Below, one piece after another: positions 24,503-31,682 of a stretch of 33,713 bases of DNA. A program made the position numbers and the translations under genes. Under the pieces are notes generated by a model, which was not told the DNA's origin, searched no databases, and saw only the letters and a list, made by a program, of their open reading frames with translations. This DNA comes from Ruminococcus flavefaciens. GTDB taxonomy: Bacteria; Bacillota; Clostridia; Oscillospirales; Ruminococcaceae. The stretch lies in the NCBI GenBank assembly GCA_004556875.1, contig SFFP01000001.1, positions 1 to 33,713 of the forward strand. Direction: 5' to 3'. Numbering within the stretch: the stretch's first letter is position 1; each line of letters opens with the position of its first letter.

Positions 24503-24596
24503 TAGATACTAAACAAAAAAATTTAGAAAAATTTCGATTCAGGGGTTGACAAAAGCAAAAATGTTTAGTATAATAAGACTAAGCAAAAATGTTTAG
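24487..24596. promoter_or_regulatory. Repeated TGTTTAG/CTAAACA operators of a divergent switch
   Basis: Half-sites are TGTTTAG at 24487-24493, 24562-24568 and 24590-24596, and the inverted CTAAACA at 24509-24515 and CTAAGCA at 24579-24585. Two form 18-bp near-palindromes: CTAAACAAAAAAATTTAG (24509-24526) and CTAAGCAAAAATGTTTAG (24579-24596). One half-site sits in each promoter spacer and one palindrome covers the rightward start site. This is the architecture of a phage-like or ICE-like regulatory switch, probably bound by the XRE protein of this element. Confidence 0.7.
24546..24574 (+). promoter_or_regulatory. Rightward consensus promoter TTGACA-17-TATAAT
   Basis: -35 TTGACA (24546-24551), 17-nt spacer, -10 TATAAT (24569-24574). 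The start near 24581 lies in an operator palindrome. It is the likely promoter of the Xis-int-mob operon. Confidence 0.85.
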
Positions 24597-24674
24597 ATAG
24601 AGAATTTTGCTGATCGGATACGCAAATGCGCCCGATACCACACAGAACAATATTTTAAGAAAGGGTTGACTACT

Positions 24675-24890
24675 ATGTCAGAAAAATTTATCCGTGCAGA
24701 GGAACTCGCAGAGATCATGGAGATCTCCGTTCCGTATGCATACAAGATCATCAAGCAGCTCAATGAGGAGCTTGACGCAAAGGGCTACATCACCATCACA
24801 GGCAGAGTGAACCGTGAGTATTTCAACGAGAGAGTGTACTCGGCAGAGCGCCCGGTGAAAGCACCTGAAAAGAAAGAGGGTGAGGACTGA
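24675..24890 (+). CDS. Small HTH DNA-binding protein, excisionase-like
   Basis: 71 aa. The ATG at 24675 has AAGAAAGGG 9 nt upstream; an in-frame TTG at 24666 is less suitable. FIRAEELAEIMEISVPYAYKIIKQLNEEL is a helix-turn-helix of the small Xis/MerR-like type, followed by a wing (GYITITGRVNREYF). Placed directly before the integrase and overlapping it by 1 nt (TGATG), it is probably the directionality factor that promotes excision. It is first in the rightward operon. Confidence 0.8.
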   Translation: MSEKFIRAEELAEIMEISVPYAYKIIKQLNEELDAKGYITITGRVNREYFNERVYSAERPVKAPEKKEGED

Positions 24891-25987
24891 TGCCCGTATA
24901 CAAGGACAAAAACGGCACTTGGTACGTTATGACACGCTGTGATGACTGGCAGGGGCAGCGCAAGCAGAAGTGCAAGCGTGGCTTCAAGACAAAGCGTGAG
25001 GCTCAGGATTGGGAGCGCAGATTTCTTCTCCAGCAGGGCGGCGACCTCGATATGCTGTTCAAGGACTTCTACAAGCTGTATGAGCAGGACATGAAAGCAC
25101 GTTTGAAGCAGAATACCTGGGAGCATAAGGCTTGTGTCATCAAGTCGAAGATACTGCCCTATTTCGGGGAGAAGTCCATGAAGGACATCCAGGCAAGAGA
25201 TGTGCTGACGTGGCAGAACGAGCTGCTCCGCCACCGTGACAAGAACGGCAAGCCCTATTCGGAAACCTACCTGAAGAACCTGCATAACCAGCTCTCGTGT
25301 ATTTTTAACCACGCTGTCCGCTACTATGACCTGAGTACCAATCCCGCAGCCAAGGCAGGAAGCATCGGCGTGAAGAATGCCAAGGAGATGAACTTCTGGA
25401 CGAAGGACGAGTATATGCAGTTCTCCGAGGTCATGATGGACAAGCCAATCTCGTTCTACGCCTTTGAGATGCTTTACTGGTGCGGTATCCGTCTCGGTGA
25501 GCTGCTGGCTCTCACAACTGCGGACTTCGATTTCAAGAACAGAAAGCTCCGCATCAACAAGTCCTATCAGCGTCTCAAGGGACAGGACGTCATCACAGAG
25601 CCGAAGACCAAGAAAAGCAACCGCACCATTGAAATGCCCGATTTTCTTTGTGAGGAGATGCAGGAGTATTTCAGTATGCTGTACGATCAGAAGCCCGACG
25701 AGCGTATCTTCCCCATATCCAAGAGTTATCTGCACCATGAGATGGACAGGGGTGTGAAAGCAACAGGCTTGAAGCGTATCCGTATCCACGACCTGCGTCA
25801 CAGCCATGTTTCGCTCCTGATCGAGCTGGGCTTCTCTGCGGTGGCGATCGCTGACCGTGTTGGACATGAGAGCATCGAGATCACTTATCGTTATGCACAT
25901 CTGTTCCCGTCCAAGCAGAAAGAGATGGCGAATAGGCTCGGTGAGCTGAAGAAGGGAGGTGATTTTAATGTCAGCAAAGAATCTTGA
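24890..25987 (+). CDS. int: Tyrosine recombinase / integrase
   Basis: 365 aa. An N-terminal arm-binding domain (about 1-50, KDKNGTWYVMTRCDDWQG) is followed by a SAM-like core-binding domain (about 55-150) and the catalytic domain (about 170-350). Catalytic residues seen are Arg201 in CGIRLGELLAL, a Lys near 241 in PKTKKSNRTIEM, His300 and Arg303 in IHDLRHSHVSLL, His326 in VGHESIEIT, and nucleophile Tyr335 in YRYAHL. It catalyses integration and excision of the element, probably at the 3' end of guaA. The complete catalytic set suggests activity. The opposite strand has a long open frame that is only a codon-usage shadow. Confidence 0.96.
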   Translation: MPVYKDKNGTWYVMTRCDDWQGQRKQKCKRGFKTKREAQDWERRFLLQQGGDLDMLFKDFYKLYEQDMKARLKQNTWEHKACVIKSKILPYFGEKSMKDIQARDVLTWQNELLRHRDKNGKPYSETYLKNLHNQLSCIFNHAVRYYDLSTNPAAKAGSIGVKNAKEMNFWTKDEYMQFSEVMMDKPISFYAFEMLYWCGIRLGELLALTTADFDFKNRKLRINKSYQRLKGQDVITEPKTKKSNRTIEMPDFLCEEMQEYFSMLYDQKPDERIFPISKSYLHHEMDRGVKATGLKRIRIHDLRHSHVSLLIELGFSAVAIADRVGHESIEITYRYAHLFPSKQKEMANRLGELKKGGDFNVSKES

Positions 25988-26294
25988 CAGCAAGGGACGT
26001 TTTAGGGCGAAGACGATTGGTTTCCGTGTATCGCCCGAAGAAGATCAGCTCATCAATTCGGCGGTGGCGCTTTCGGGACTAACCAAGCAGGACTACATCG
26101 TAAAACGGCTGCTGTGCCGTGATGTGGTGGTGCAGGGCAATCCGAGAGTATACAAAGCTCTGAAAAATCAGCTTGCCGAAGTCCTCGGCGAGCTGAAAAG
26201 AATCAAAAACGGCTCTGCTGTGGACGATGAGCTGTTGTCCACAATACAGCTCATTACAACAACTCTGAATGGTCTGAAAGGAGATAGAGAATGA
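25968..26294 (+). CDS. MobC-like relaxosome accessory protein
   Basis: 108 aa. The ATG at 25968 has GGGAGGTG 6 nt upstream and overlaps the end of int by 20 nt. The N-terminal RFRAKTIGFRVSPEEDQLINSAVALSGLTKQDYIVKRLL is the ribbon-helix-helix-like block of MobC/relaxosome proteins, which bind oriT and help the relaxase nick it. The C-terminal half is helical. Its stop overlaps the next ATG by 4 nt. Assignment is by motif and context. Confidence 0.75.
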   Translation: MSAKNLDSKGRFRAKTIGFRVSPEEDQLINSAVALSGLTKQDYIVKRLLCRDVVVQGNPRVYKALKNQLAEVLGELKRIKNGSAVDDELLSTIQLITTTLNGLKGDRE

Positions 26295-27628
26295 CCGAAG
26301 AAAGAGAAATGACCGCCCTCGACGCACCTGTTGGCGCAGGTGCAGAGCAGTCATCAGAATTAACACCTATTATTATACCAGATTACGGGGAGGATTTCAA
26401 CCCCTCAGCCGAGGAAATGTTCGAGGCTCAGATGCAGTACGAACAGGAAATGCAAGCACAGGCGAAAGCGGAGCGAGAAGCTGCACCGGGCTTTATGCAA
26501 ACAGTTTCGATGCCGGAGCTTTATGAGATGGTCTATCCGGGCAAACCGCCGATCATCGACCATTTCCTCTACCCGGGCACATACCTGTTCGTCGGCGCTC
26601 CTAAAGTCGGCAAGAGCTTCATGATGGCTCAGATCGCCTATCATGTCAGCTCGGGTACACCGATGTGGAACTATTCTGTCCGCAAGGGTACGGTGCTTTA
26701 CCTCGCTTTGGAGGACGATTACCGCAGATTGCAGGAGCGTCTGTATCGAATGTTCAGAACGAAAACGACACCTGATCTTTTCTTTTCAGTTGCTTCCAAG
26801 TCGCTGAATGAGGGGCTGCTCGATCAGCTCGGTACGTTTCTGAATGAACACCCCGAAACCTCAGTCGTCATCATCGACACCTTGCAAAAAGTCCGTGAAG
26901 CTGAGGGCGACACTTACAGTTATGCAAGGGACTACGATATTATCGCAGGGCTGAAAGCGTTCGCCGACAGGACGGGTATCTGTCTGATACTCGTTCACCA
27001 CACCCGCAAGCAGAAGTCCGATGACAGCTTTGACCGTATCTCAGGCACAAACGGTCTGCTCGGTGCAGCGGACGGAGCGTTCATCATGTATAAGAATAAG
27101 CGTTCCGACGGTGATGCAACGATTGAGGTATCGGGCAGAGATCAGCCGGACAAGAAATTCATGCTCTCCCGAAATAAAGAAACGCTGTGCTGGGAACTGA
27201 GCGGAGAAAAATCTCCCGAATACACTGAGCCGCCTGAACCTGTGCTTGAAGCGATAGGCAATTTCATCAATGTGGATAATCCGACTTGGGAGGGTACGGC
27301 GACCGAGCTTATCGAAAAGCTGGAGCTTGACATCAAGCCGAATGCCCTGTCGCTGAAGCTGAATGTCAATGCAGGAAAGCTGTATAATTTGTACTTTGTT
27401 CAGTACAGCAATAAGCGGACACACAAGGCAAAGCTGATTCAGCTCCGCTATGATGCTGATCACCCAATCGTGATCTCGCCTGAACCGGCAGAAGAAACCG
27501 AAAAAAGTGCAGATGGTGTTCCTGCCGTTAAGGGAGAGATCATCATCAGCGCCGACACGGTTGATGATATTGCAGGTGAAGATTATGACCGAGCTTATAA
27601 GCAGATGATCGACAACGCTTTAGCGTGA
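26291..27628 (+). CDS. RepA-like AAA ATPase (AAA_25)
   Basis: 445 aa. An acidic N-terminal region (1-70) leads into a RecA-like core: Walker A GAPKVGKS (102-109), VLYLALEDDYRRLQERL, Walker B VVIID (192-196), and LILVHHTRKQKSDDSFDRISGTNGLLGAADG. This pattern is that of the RSF1010 RepA hexameric helicase family, common in mobilizable elements. It may drive replication of the excised circle. The C-terminal 150 residues are a winged-helix-like region and an acidic tail. It overlaps the MobC gene by 4 nt and is followed by a block of nested inverted repeats. Confidence 0.85.
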   Translation: MTEEREMTALDAPVGAGAEQSSELTPIIIPDYGEDFNPSAEEMFEAQMQYEQEMQAQAKAEREAAPGFMQTVSMPELYEMVYPGKPPIIDHFLYPGTYLFVGAPKVGKSFMMAQIAYHVSSGTPMWNYSVRKGTVLYLALEDDYRRLQERLYRMFRTKTTPDLFFSVASKSLNEGLLDQLGTFLNEHPETSVVIIDTLQKVREAEGDTYSYARDYDIIAGLKAFADRTGICLILVHHTRKQKSDDSFDRISGTNGLLGAADGAFIMYKNKRSDGDATIEVSGRDQPDKKFMLSRNKETLCWELSGEKSPEYTEPPEPVLEAIGNFINVDNPTWEGTATELIEKLELDIKPNALSLKLNVNAGKLYNLYFVQYSNKRTHKAKLIQLRYDADHPIVISPEPAEETEKSADGVPAVKGEIIISADTVDDIAGEDYDRAYKQMIDNALA

Positions 27629-27694
27629 CGATGTGCGTCGATGCGTCGATGGTTTGAGGGGCGTATAAAACATCGTCACCACCGACGCACATCG
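27625..27694. repeat. Nested inverted repeats after repA, origin candidate
   Basis: Two overlapping stems compete: GTGACGATG (27625-27633) / CATCGTCAC (27671-27679), and CGATGTGCGTCG (27629-27640) / CGACGCACATCG (27683-27694). CGATG-type motifs recur inside. The block straddles the repA stop region and precedes the next gene. Such arrays fit a replication origin, a priming site or an alternative-structure control element. It has no T-run, so it is not a standard terminator. Confidence 0.5.
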
Positions 27695-27741
27695 ATGCAG
27701 GGTTTGAATGATTATCATTTTTATGAAAGGGGGTGCAATAT

Positions 27742-27924
27742 ATGCCCGATATGGAAAAGGTAAAAGCGCTGACTTCTATCCTTGAAGAAAGAAGCGGTCT
27801 TGATGTTCGCGATGCTGTTGCTCGCAACATTCATTACCTCGATGGTTATGAGAGCTATCTCTATGAAAAAGAGATAGAATATCTGCTCGAAACTCTCAAT
27901 GTCGAGGAGGAGCCGCCGTTCTGA
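27742..27924 (+). CDS. Small hypothetical helical protein
   Basis: 60 aa. The ATG at 27742 has AAAGGGGG 8 nt upstream; a GTG at 27733 overlaps that site. The sequence is predicted to be mostly helical and acidic (MEKVKALTSILEERSGLDV, HYLDGYESYLYEKEIEYL). I recognise no family. It lies between the repA-like gene and the candidate oriT in the rightward operon and may be a relaxosome or regulatory factor. Confidence 0.6.
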   Translation: MPDMEKVKALTSILEERSGLDVRDAVARNIHYLDGYESYLYEKEIEYLLETLNVEEEPPF

Positions 27925-28039
27925 TTCTTATGATATCGGAGCGAGTATTTTAACAGAATCCGAGCTAAGATTTTTGCAGAAAATATCATTTCCGATATGG
28001 TGTTTTTCAAAAAATGTAATGCGGATTTTTGAATAAATG

Positions 28040-28290
28040 TACCCACATTTTCGGCTGCTCCGTCAGCCGTTCTCTCCCGTAAGGGATAGCCCCGCAGGGC
28101 GGAGTATGTACTTGTGATGTGGGTATTTCCCCGTCACAAGTACTACGGAGTTACAAGCGGCGCTCTGCCCCTTGTAATCGCTGCTCCGCAGCTTTTTCCC
28201 TGCGACCATACCTTGTGTCGTTCAGGGGAAATTGCCCGTCAGGGCTGGCGATAGCCCTTCCGCCTTAGCGCTCATGAAAGGAGTTGATGC
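28040..28290. other. GC-rich structured region, oriT candidate
   Basis: The 432-base gap 27925-28357 before the relaxase gene has no substantial gene. It holds strong inverted repeats: GTACTTGTGA (28108-28117) / TCACAAGTAC (28134-28143), TTACAAG (28151-28157) / CTTGTAA (28171-28177), and small GC hairpins around TCCCGTAAGGGA and GCCCCGCAGGGC (28074-28100). Its composition differs sharply from the AT-rich gaps elsewhere. The position just upstream of a MobV-type relaxase is where oriT is normally found. The nick site is not identified. Confidence 0.5.
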
Positions 28291-28292
28291 CT

Positions 28293-28331
28293 ATGATTTT
28301 AGTATTGGATTTCGTAGAGATAGAGAAGTAA
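28293..28331 (+). CDS. Possible 12-codon leader peptide before the relaxase
   Basis: An ATG with AAAGGAG 9 nt upstream opens MILVLDFVEIEK, ending 26 bases before the relaxase start. It could couple translation to the relaxase or be a chance frame. Only the ribosome binding site supports it. Confidence 0.2.
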   Translation: MILVLDFVEIEK

Positions 28332-28357
28332 ATCCAATGAACAAGAAAGGCAAAACT

Positions 28358-29650
28358 ATGAAAGAAAAAAGAATCTCATTCGGTCAGGGAAAAGGTTCTC
28401 TGACTCACAATAACAGGGAGTTCATGGCGGACAATGTTGATCCGCTCCGCACTCCGCAAAACATCACCTTCATGCGTCAGCCGATAGGCGAAGCATACGA
28501 TCAGCTTTTTGCTGAATCCACTGCACGTTACAACGCCAAGCAGAAGCGTAATGACCGCAAGGTTCACGGCAGCTACTATGAACACCTTTTTGGGGTGAAG
28601 CCCTGCAACACTGTCCGCACTGCCGCCGACAAACGTAAGAGCTTTTATGAGGATGTTGTGCAGATCGGAAAGCGTGAGGATTCCGGCTATGGCACAGAGG
28701 ACTTTCAGCTCGTTGCTGATTGCCTGAAAGAGTACATGGAAGGATTCCAGGAACGCAACCCGAACTTTTACGTTTTTAACGCTGTCCTGCACATGGACGA
28801 AGCCACGCCGCACCTGCACATCGACTACATTCCTGTCGGGCATTACAAGCGAGGGCAGGACGTTCAGAACGGTATTGCTCAGGCTCTGAAAGAAATGGGC
28901 TTCGGTGAGGGCAAGCAGGCTATCGCCCGTTGGCGAGCTGCCGAGGTAGAGGTGCTGAACAAAATCTGCCTTGAACACGGTATCCAGCCCCTTGCTCCCG
29001 AAAAAGCGAGAGGGACGTTGGAGATACCTGAATACAAGGAAAAACGCAGGCAGGCGGACGAACTGGCGGTGCAAAATGCTCAGGCAGCAGCGGAGCTTTC
29101 TGAAAAACGCTCGGAGAGCGAAAAGCTCGATGCTCAGATTGAGAAAAAGACTGCCACGGTCAATGCGATCATGAGCTATCTGCCCGACCTTGAAAAAGAC
29201 AACAAGGTCGAGGAAGATTGTCTTGCTATCAGGCAGGAGCTTGACAGTCTGCTTGACGGTAAGCTGTCAATCATGAAACACAAGGACGATATCATTGCCG
29301 AAGTTGAAAAGCTCGGCAAGATTGCAGCGAAAGCGGCTGATGCTTCGCACAGGAAAAGTCTTACCATATATGAACTGCGTGAACTTCTCCAGAAGAAAGA
29401 GAATGAATACGATGATATGTGGCATAAGGCTGCGGAGCGTTCGGGACGTATCAACGAGCTTACCCATGAGGTTTCAGCTCTGCAAGCAAAGGCTGATGTA
29501 CAGGCTGAATTTATCGGTCTGTTCAAAAGATGCGAACCGCAGAAATTTGCTGAGGTGAAACAGCTTCAAGAGCATATTCAGGCTCAGCGTGAAGAAGAAC
29601 AGATACAGCAATCCACCACCAGAAAGAAAAAGTCGTGGGGACTTGAATAA
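28358..29650 (+). CDS. MobV/Pre-type relaxase
   Basis: 430 aa from the ATG at 28358, which has GAAAGG 7 nt upstream; an ATG at 28337 and earlier ones lack a good site. The HUH relaxase motif is clear: FNAVLHMDEATPHLHIDYIP with His145, His152 and His154. An N-terminal SLTHNNREFMADNVDP matches the conserved Arg/Asn block of plasmid recombination (Pre/Mob) enzymes. Residues about 235-420 form a long coiled coil (ELSEKRSESEKLDAQIEKK...) that may dimerise or recruit the coupling protein. It nicks oriT and pilots the strand during mobilization by a helper conjugative system, since no type IV secretion genes are seen. Confidence 0.9.
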   Translation: MKEKRISFGQGKGSLTHNNREFMADNVDPLRTPQNITFMRQPIGEAYDQLFAESTARYNAKQKRNDRKVHGSYYEHLFGVKPCNTVRTAADKRKSFYEDVVQIGKREDSGYGTEDFQLVADCLKEYMEGFQERNPNFYVFNAVLHMDEATPHLHIDYIPVGHYKRGQDVQNGIAQALKEMGFGEGKQAIARWRAAEVEVLNKICLEHGIQPLAPEKARGTLEIPEYKEKRRQADELAVQNAQAAAELSEKRSESEKLDAQIEKKTATVNAIMSYLPDLEKDNKVEEDCLAIRQELDSLLDGKLSIMKHKDDIIAEVEKLGKIAAKAADASHRKSLTIYELRELLQKKENEYDDMWHKAAERSGRINELTHEVSALQAKADVQAEFIGLFKRCEPQKFAEVKQLQEHIQAQREEEQIQQSTTRKKKSWGLE

Positions 29651-29664
29651 CAGGAGGAATTATT

Positions 29665-30069
29665 ATGATCATCAGAAGCAAAGACAAGGTTCAAGCAGGC
29701 GGCAAGAACAAGCCCGTATGGGTGCTTGACACCGATGCACTCACCGTTACCCACAACACACCAGATGCCGAGCCGAGCGTGACAGCGTTCAGCTCCGATC
29801 ACATCAAGTATCACCTGCACTATTCAGCAGAGTATCGTCCTGCAAGGCTGAAAAAGCTCGTCAATGAGGGGACGATTCTCAGCTACCTGACCGAACTTGA
29901 CCGTTCCGTAGCGGAAGCCATTGAGAGCCAGGTGGAAATGATGCTCGAAAATGATACAGAGTATCTCAGAGCTGTGTCGGTCGGTGATCTTGCAAAAGCA
30001 AGAGGTCTGGAGAACATGGATCGCCTGATTGCCAGAGATCCTGTGTATACGGCTATGGTGTATGTGTGA
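29665..30069 (+). CDS. TnpV-like element protein
   Basis: 134 aa. AGGAGG lies 7-8 nt before the ATG, 14 bases after the relaxase stop. The segment RPARLKKLVNEGTILSYLTELDRSVAEAIESQVEMML resembles the conserved core of TnpV proteins (transposon-encoded, unknown function) found in Clostridia elements. The N-terminus (IIRSKDKVQAGGKNKPVWVLDTDAL) does not. It is cytosolic. The similarity is weak, so a general hypothetical label is the alternative. It is last in the rightward operon and is followed by a terminator. Confidence 0.6.
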   Translation: MIIRSKDKVQAGGKNKPVWVLDTDALTVTHNTPDAEPSVTAFSSDHIKYHLHYSAEYRPARLKKLVNEGTILSYLTELDRSVAEAIESQVEMMLENDTEYLRAVSVGDLAKARGLENMDRLIARDPVYTAMVYV

Positions 30070-30094
30070 TGCCGTGATTTTCCCATAAACAGAG

Positions 30095-30131
30095 AGCTGA
30101 AGGATTCTAACGAGTCCTTCGGCTTTATTTT
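30095..30131. terminator. Bidirectional terminator
   Basis: AGCTGAAGGATT (30095-30106) pairs with AGTCCTTCGGCT (30113-30124) using G-T pairs, followed by TTTATTTT. It ends the rightward mob operon. Its distal edge touches the stop of the XRE gene on the other strand. Confidence 0.75.
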
Positions 30132-30484
30132 GTCAGCTCGGCTGTGATCTTCCCCAGCACCGCAAACTGCTCCTGCGTGAGCTGCCTGCCCGTCTGAGCG
30201 TTTTTGATACGATAGGCATCGACCAGGGCTTTGACAGTTTCTGTCTGTGCTTTGGTCAGTCCGTGAGTGGAAAGAGTCCCCTGATGCTTCATACCGCAGA
30301 GGGTGTCCATTGAAACATTGAAGATACTGGCGATAGAGCGAAGTGTCTCAAATGGCGGTGTCATGGTATTAGCTTCATATTTGCTGATAGTGCCCTCGGT
30401 AACATCGAGCATTTCTCCGAGCTTCTTCTGCGTTATTTTCCGTTCCTTGCGTAATGATCTTATCAAAGCACCAAGATCATACAC
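30125..30484 (-). CDS. XRE-family HTH regulator, GTG start
   Basis: 119 aa. The start is taken as GTG at 30484, with GGAGGTG 6 nt upstream; an in-frame ATG at 30526 lies in the promoter region without a ribosome site. LGALIRSLRKERKITQKKLGEMLDVTEGTISKYEANTMTPPFETLRSIASIF is a typical Cro/CI helix-turn-helix (about 4-60). The remaining 60 residues are helical and unassigned. It is divergent from the methyltransferase gene with 142 bases between the starts, an arrangement seen for controller proteins of restriction-modification systems, although those are usually about 80 aa. Confidence 0.85.
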   Translation of the reverse strand: MYDLGALIRSLRKERKITQKKLGEMLDVTEGTISKYEANTMTPPFETLRSIASIFNVSMDTLCGMKHQGTLSTHGLTKAQTETVKALVDAYRIKNAQTGRQLTQEQFAVLGKITAELTK

Positions 30485-30532
30485 TTGCCTCACCTCCAAG
30501 TTTCTCTTTTGGAATATTATACCCAAATATAC

Positions 30533-30561
30533 TTGCCAATTTCGATAGATTGTGCTATAAT
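30533..30561 (+). promoter_or_regulatory. Promoter TTGCCA-17-TATAAT for the methyltransferase operon
   Basis: -35 TTGCCA (30533-30538), 17-nt spacer, -10 TATAAT (30556-30561). The start near 30568 leaves a leader ending in CGGAGGTG before the ATG at 30627. An opposing TATAAT (plus 30526-30531 region) may serve the XRE gene, without a clear -35. Confidence 0.7.
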
Positions 30562-30626
30562 ATATTCTATATTCGAAAGTTTTGGGATAAAAAGTTTCGG
30601 TAGATGCAAGTTTTCGGAGGTGTAAT

Positions 30627-31682
30627 ATGGCAGGTAACAGTAATCTACATATGTCAAAGGCAGGAAAAACCGATGAATTTTACACGCAGCTATCCACAAT
30701 AGAGGAAGAACTGCGTCATTATAGGAAATATTTCAAGGGAAAGACGGTACTCTGTAACTGTGATGATCCCTACGAGAGCAATTTCTTCAAGTATTTTGCT
30801 TTGAACTTCAATGCTCTCGGACTAAAAAAGCTGATAACCACTTGTTATGCAACTTCTCCTATCACATATACTCAGCTATCTTTGTTTGCTGATGAGGAGA
30901 TCACTTATCCCGCAGGCGAGGGAAAGAAGCCATACAAGATAGAGATAACAGAGGTCACCGATGCAAACGGCGATGCAACAGTTAATCTGAGTGATGTGGA
31001 ATATCTACTGCGAAACAAGAAGAACGCCCTTACGCTTCTGAATGAGGACGGTGATTTCCGTTCCAGAGAGTGTATAGCTCTGCTGAATGAATGTGATATC
31101 GTGGTAACGAATCCGCCGTTTTCTCTGATGAAAGAGTATATTCCCTTGCTCGCCGAGAGCGGAAAGCAATTTCTTGTCCTCGGTAATATGAATCATATCA
31201 CATTCAAAGAGATATTCCATTATTTCAGAGAGAACAAGATGTGGCTCGGATATAATGCAGGGCATTTCTGGTTCAAAGTGCCTGATTACTACGAAGCCAA
31301 GAATACTGATTACAAGCAGGACGAGGACGGTCAGAAATGGCGTAGGCTTGGTAATATTTGTTGGTTTACGAATATGGATATAGATATTCGTCACCAGCCG
31401 CTTGATCTCTACAAACATTATACTCCTGAAGCGTATCCGACATACGATACTTATAATGCGATTCATGTTGAAACTGTTGCTGAGATTCCCTGCGACACTG
31501 ATAAGATCATGGGTGTCCCCATAACCTATCTTGCATCGCACTGTGAAGAACAATTTGAGATACTTGGCAAGTTTGATGGCGGAAGCGTAACGAATGACCT
31601 CGATCTTGCTAAACCTGTTTTAAATGGAAAAGCCAAATACAAGAGAATAGCTATCAGAAAAAGAAAGAATGGTGATGAATAA
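30627..31682 (+). CDS. EcoRI-family adenine-specific DNA methyltransferase
   Basis: 351 aa. CGGAGGTG precedes the ATG. The family block KAGKTDEFYTQLSTIEEELR, then HYRKYFKGKTVLCNCDDPYESNF, is characteristic of M.EcoRI-type enzymes. The catalytic amino-methyltransferase motif is NPPF at 162-165 (VVTNPPFSLMKEYIPLL). M.EcoRI methylates the N6 of adenine in GAATTC; whether this protein has the same target is unknown. The C-terminal region (GKFDGGSVTNDLDLAKPVLNG, then KAKYKRIAIRKR) is also family-like. The next gene starts on its stop codon (TAATG), so a DUF262-HNH nuclease is co-translated with it. No EcoRI-type endonuclease is present. Confidence 0.9.
   Translation: MAGNSNLHMSKAGKTDEFYTQLSTIEEELRHYRKYFKGKTVLCNCDDPYESNFFKYFALNFNALGLKKLITTCYATSPITYTQLSLFADEEITYPAGEGKKPYKIEITEVTDANGDATVNLSDVEYLLRNKKNALTLLNEDGDFRSRECIALLNECDIVVTNPPFSLMKEYIPLLAESGKQFLVLGNMNHITFKEIFHYFRENKMWLGYNAGHFWFKVPDYYEAKNTDYKQDEDGQKWRRLGNICWFTNMDIDIRHQPLDLYKHYTPEAYPTYDTYNAIHVETVAEIPCDTDKIMGVPITYLASHCEEQFEILGKFDGGSVTNDLDLAKPVLNGKAKYKRIAIRKRKNGDE

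Noticed and set aside
24785-25993. A 402-codon open frame on the minus strand opposite the integrase
   Set aside because: It lies entirely over the Xis/int coding region, is Leu/Val/His-rich as expected of an antisense shadow, has no ribosome site, and the plus strand encodes a complete catalytic recombinase.
28232-28357. N-terminal extension of the relaxase to 28232
   Set aside because: No ribosome site, it runs into the structured oriT-like DNA, and the family's conserved block begins only after 28358.
28376-29074. 232-codon minus-strand frame opposite the relaxase
   Set aside because: Shadow of the relaxase coding sequence, without its own start signals.
30627-31682. Assigning GAATTC as the methylation target
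   Set aside because: Family membership does not fix the recognition sequence, and the partner nuclease is not EcoRI-like.
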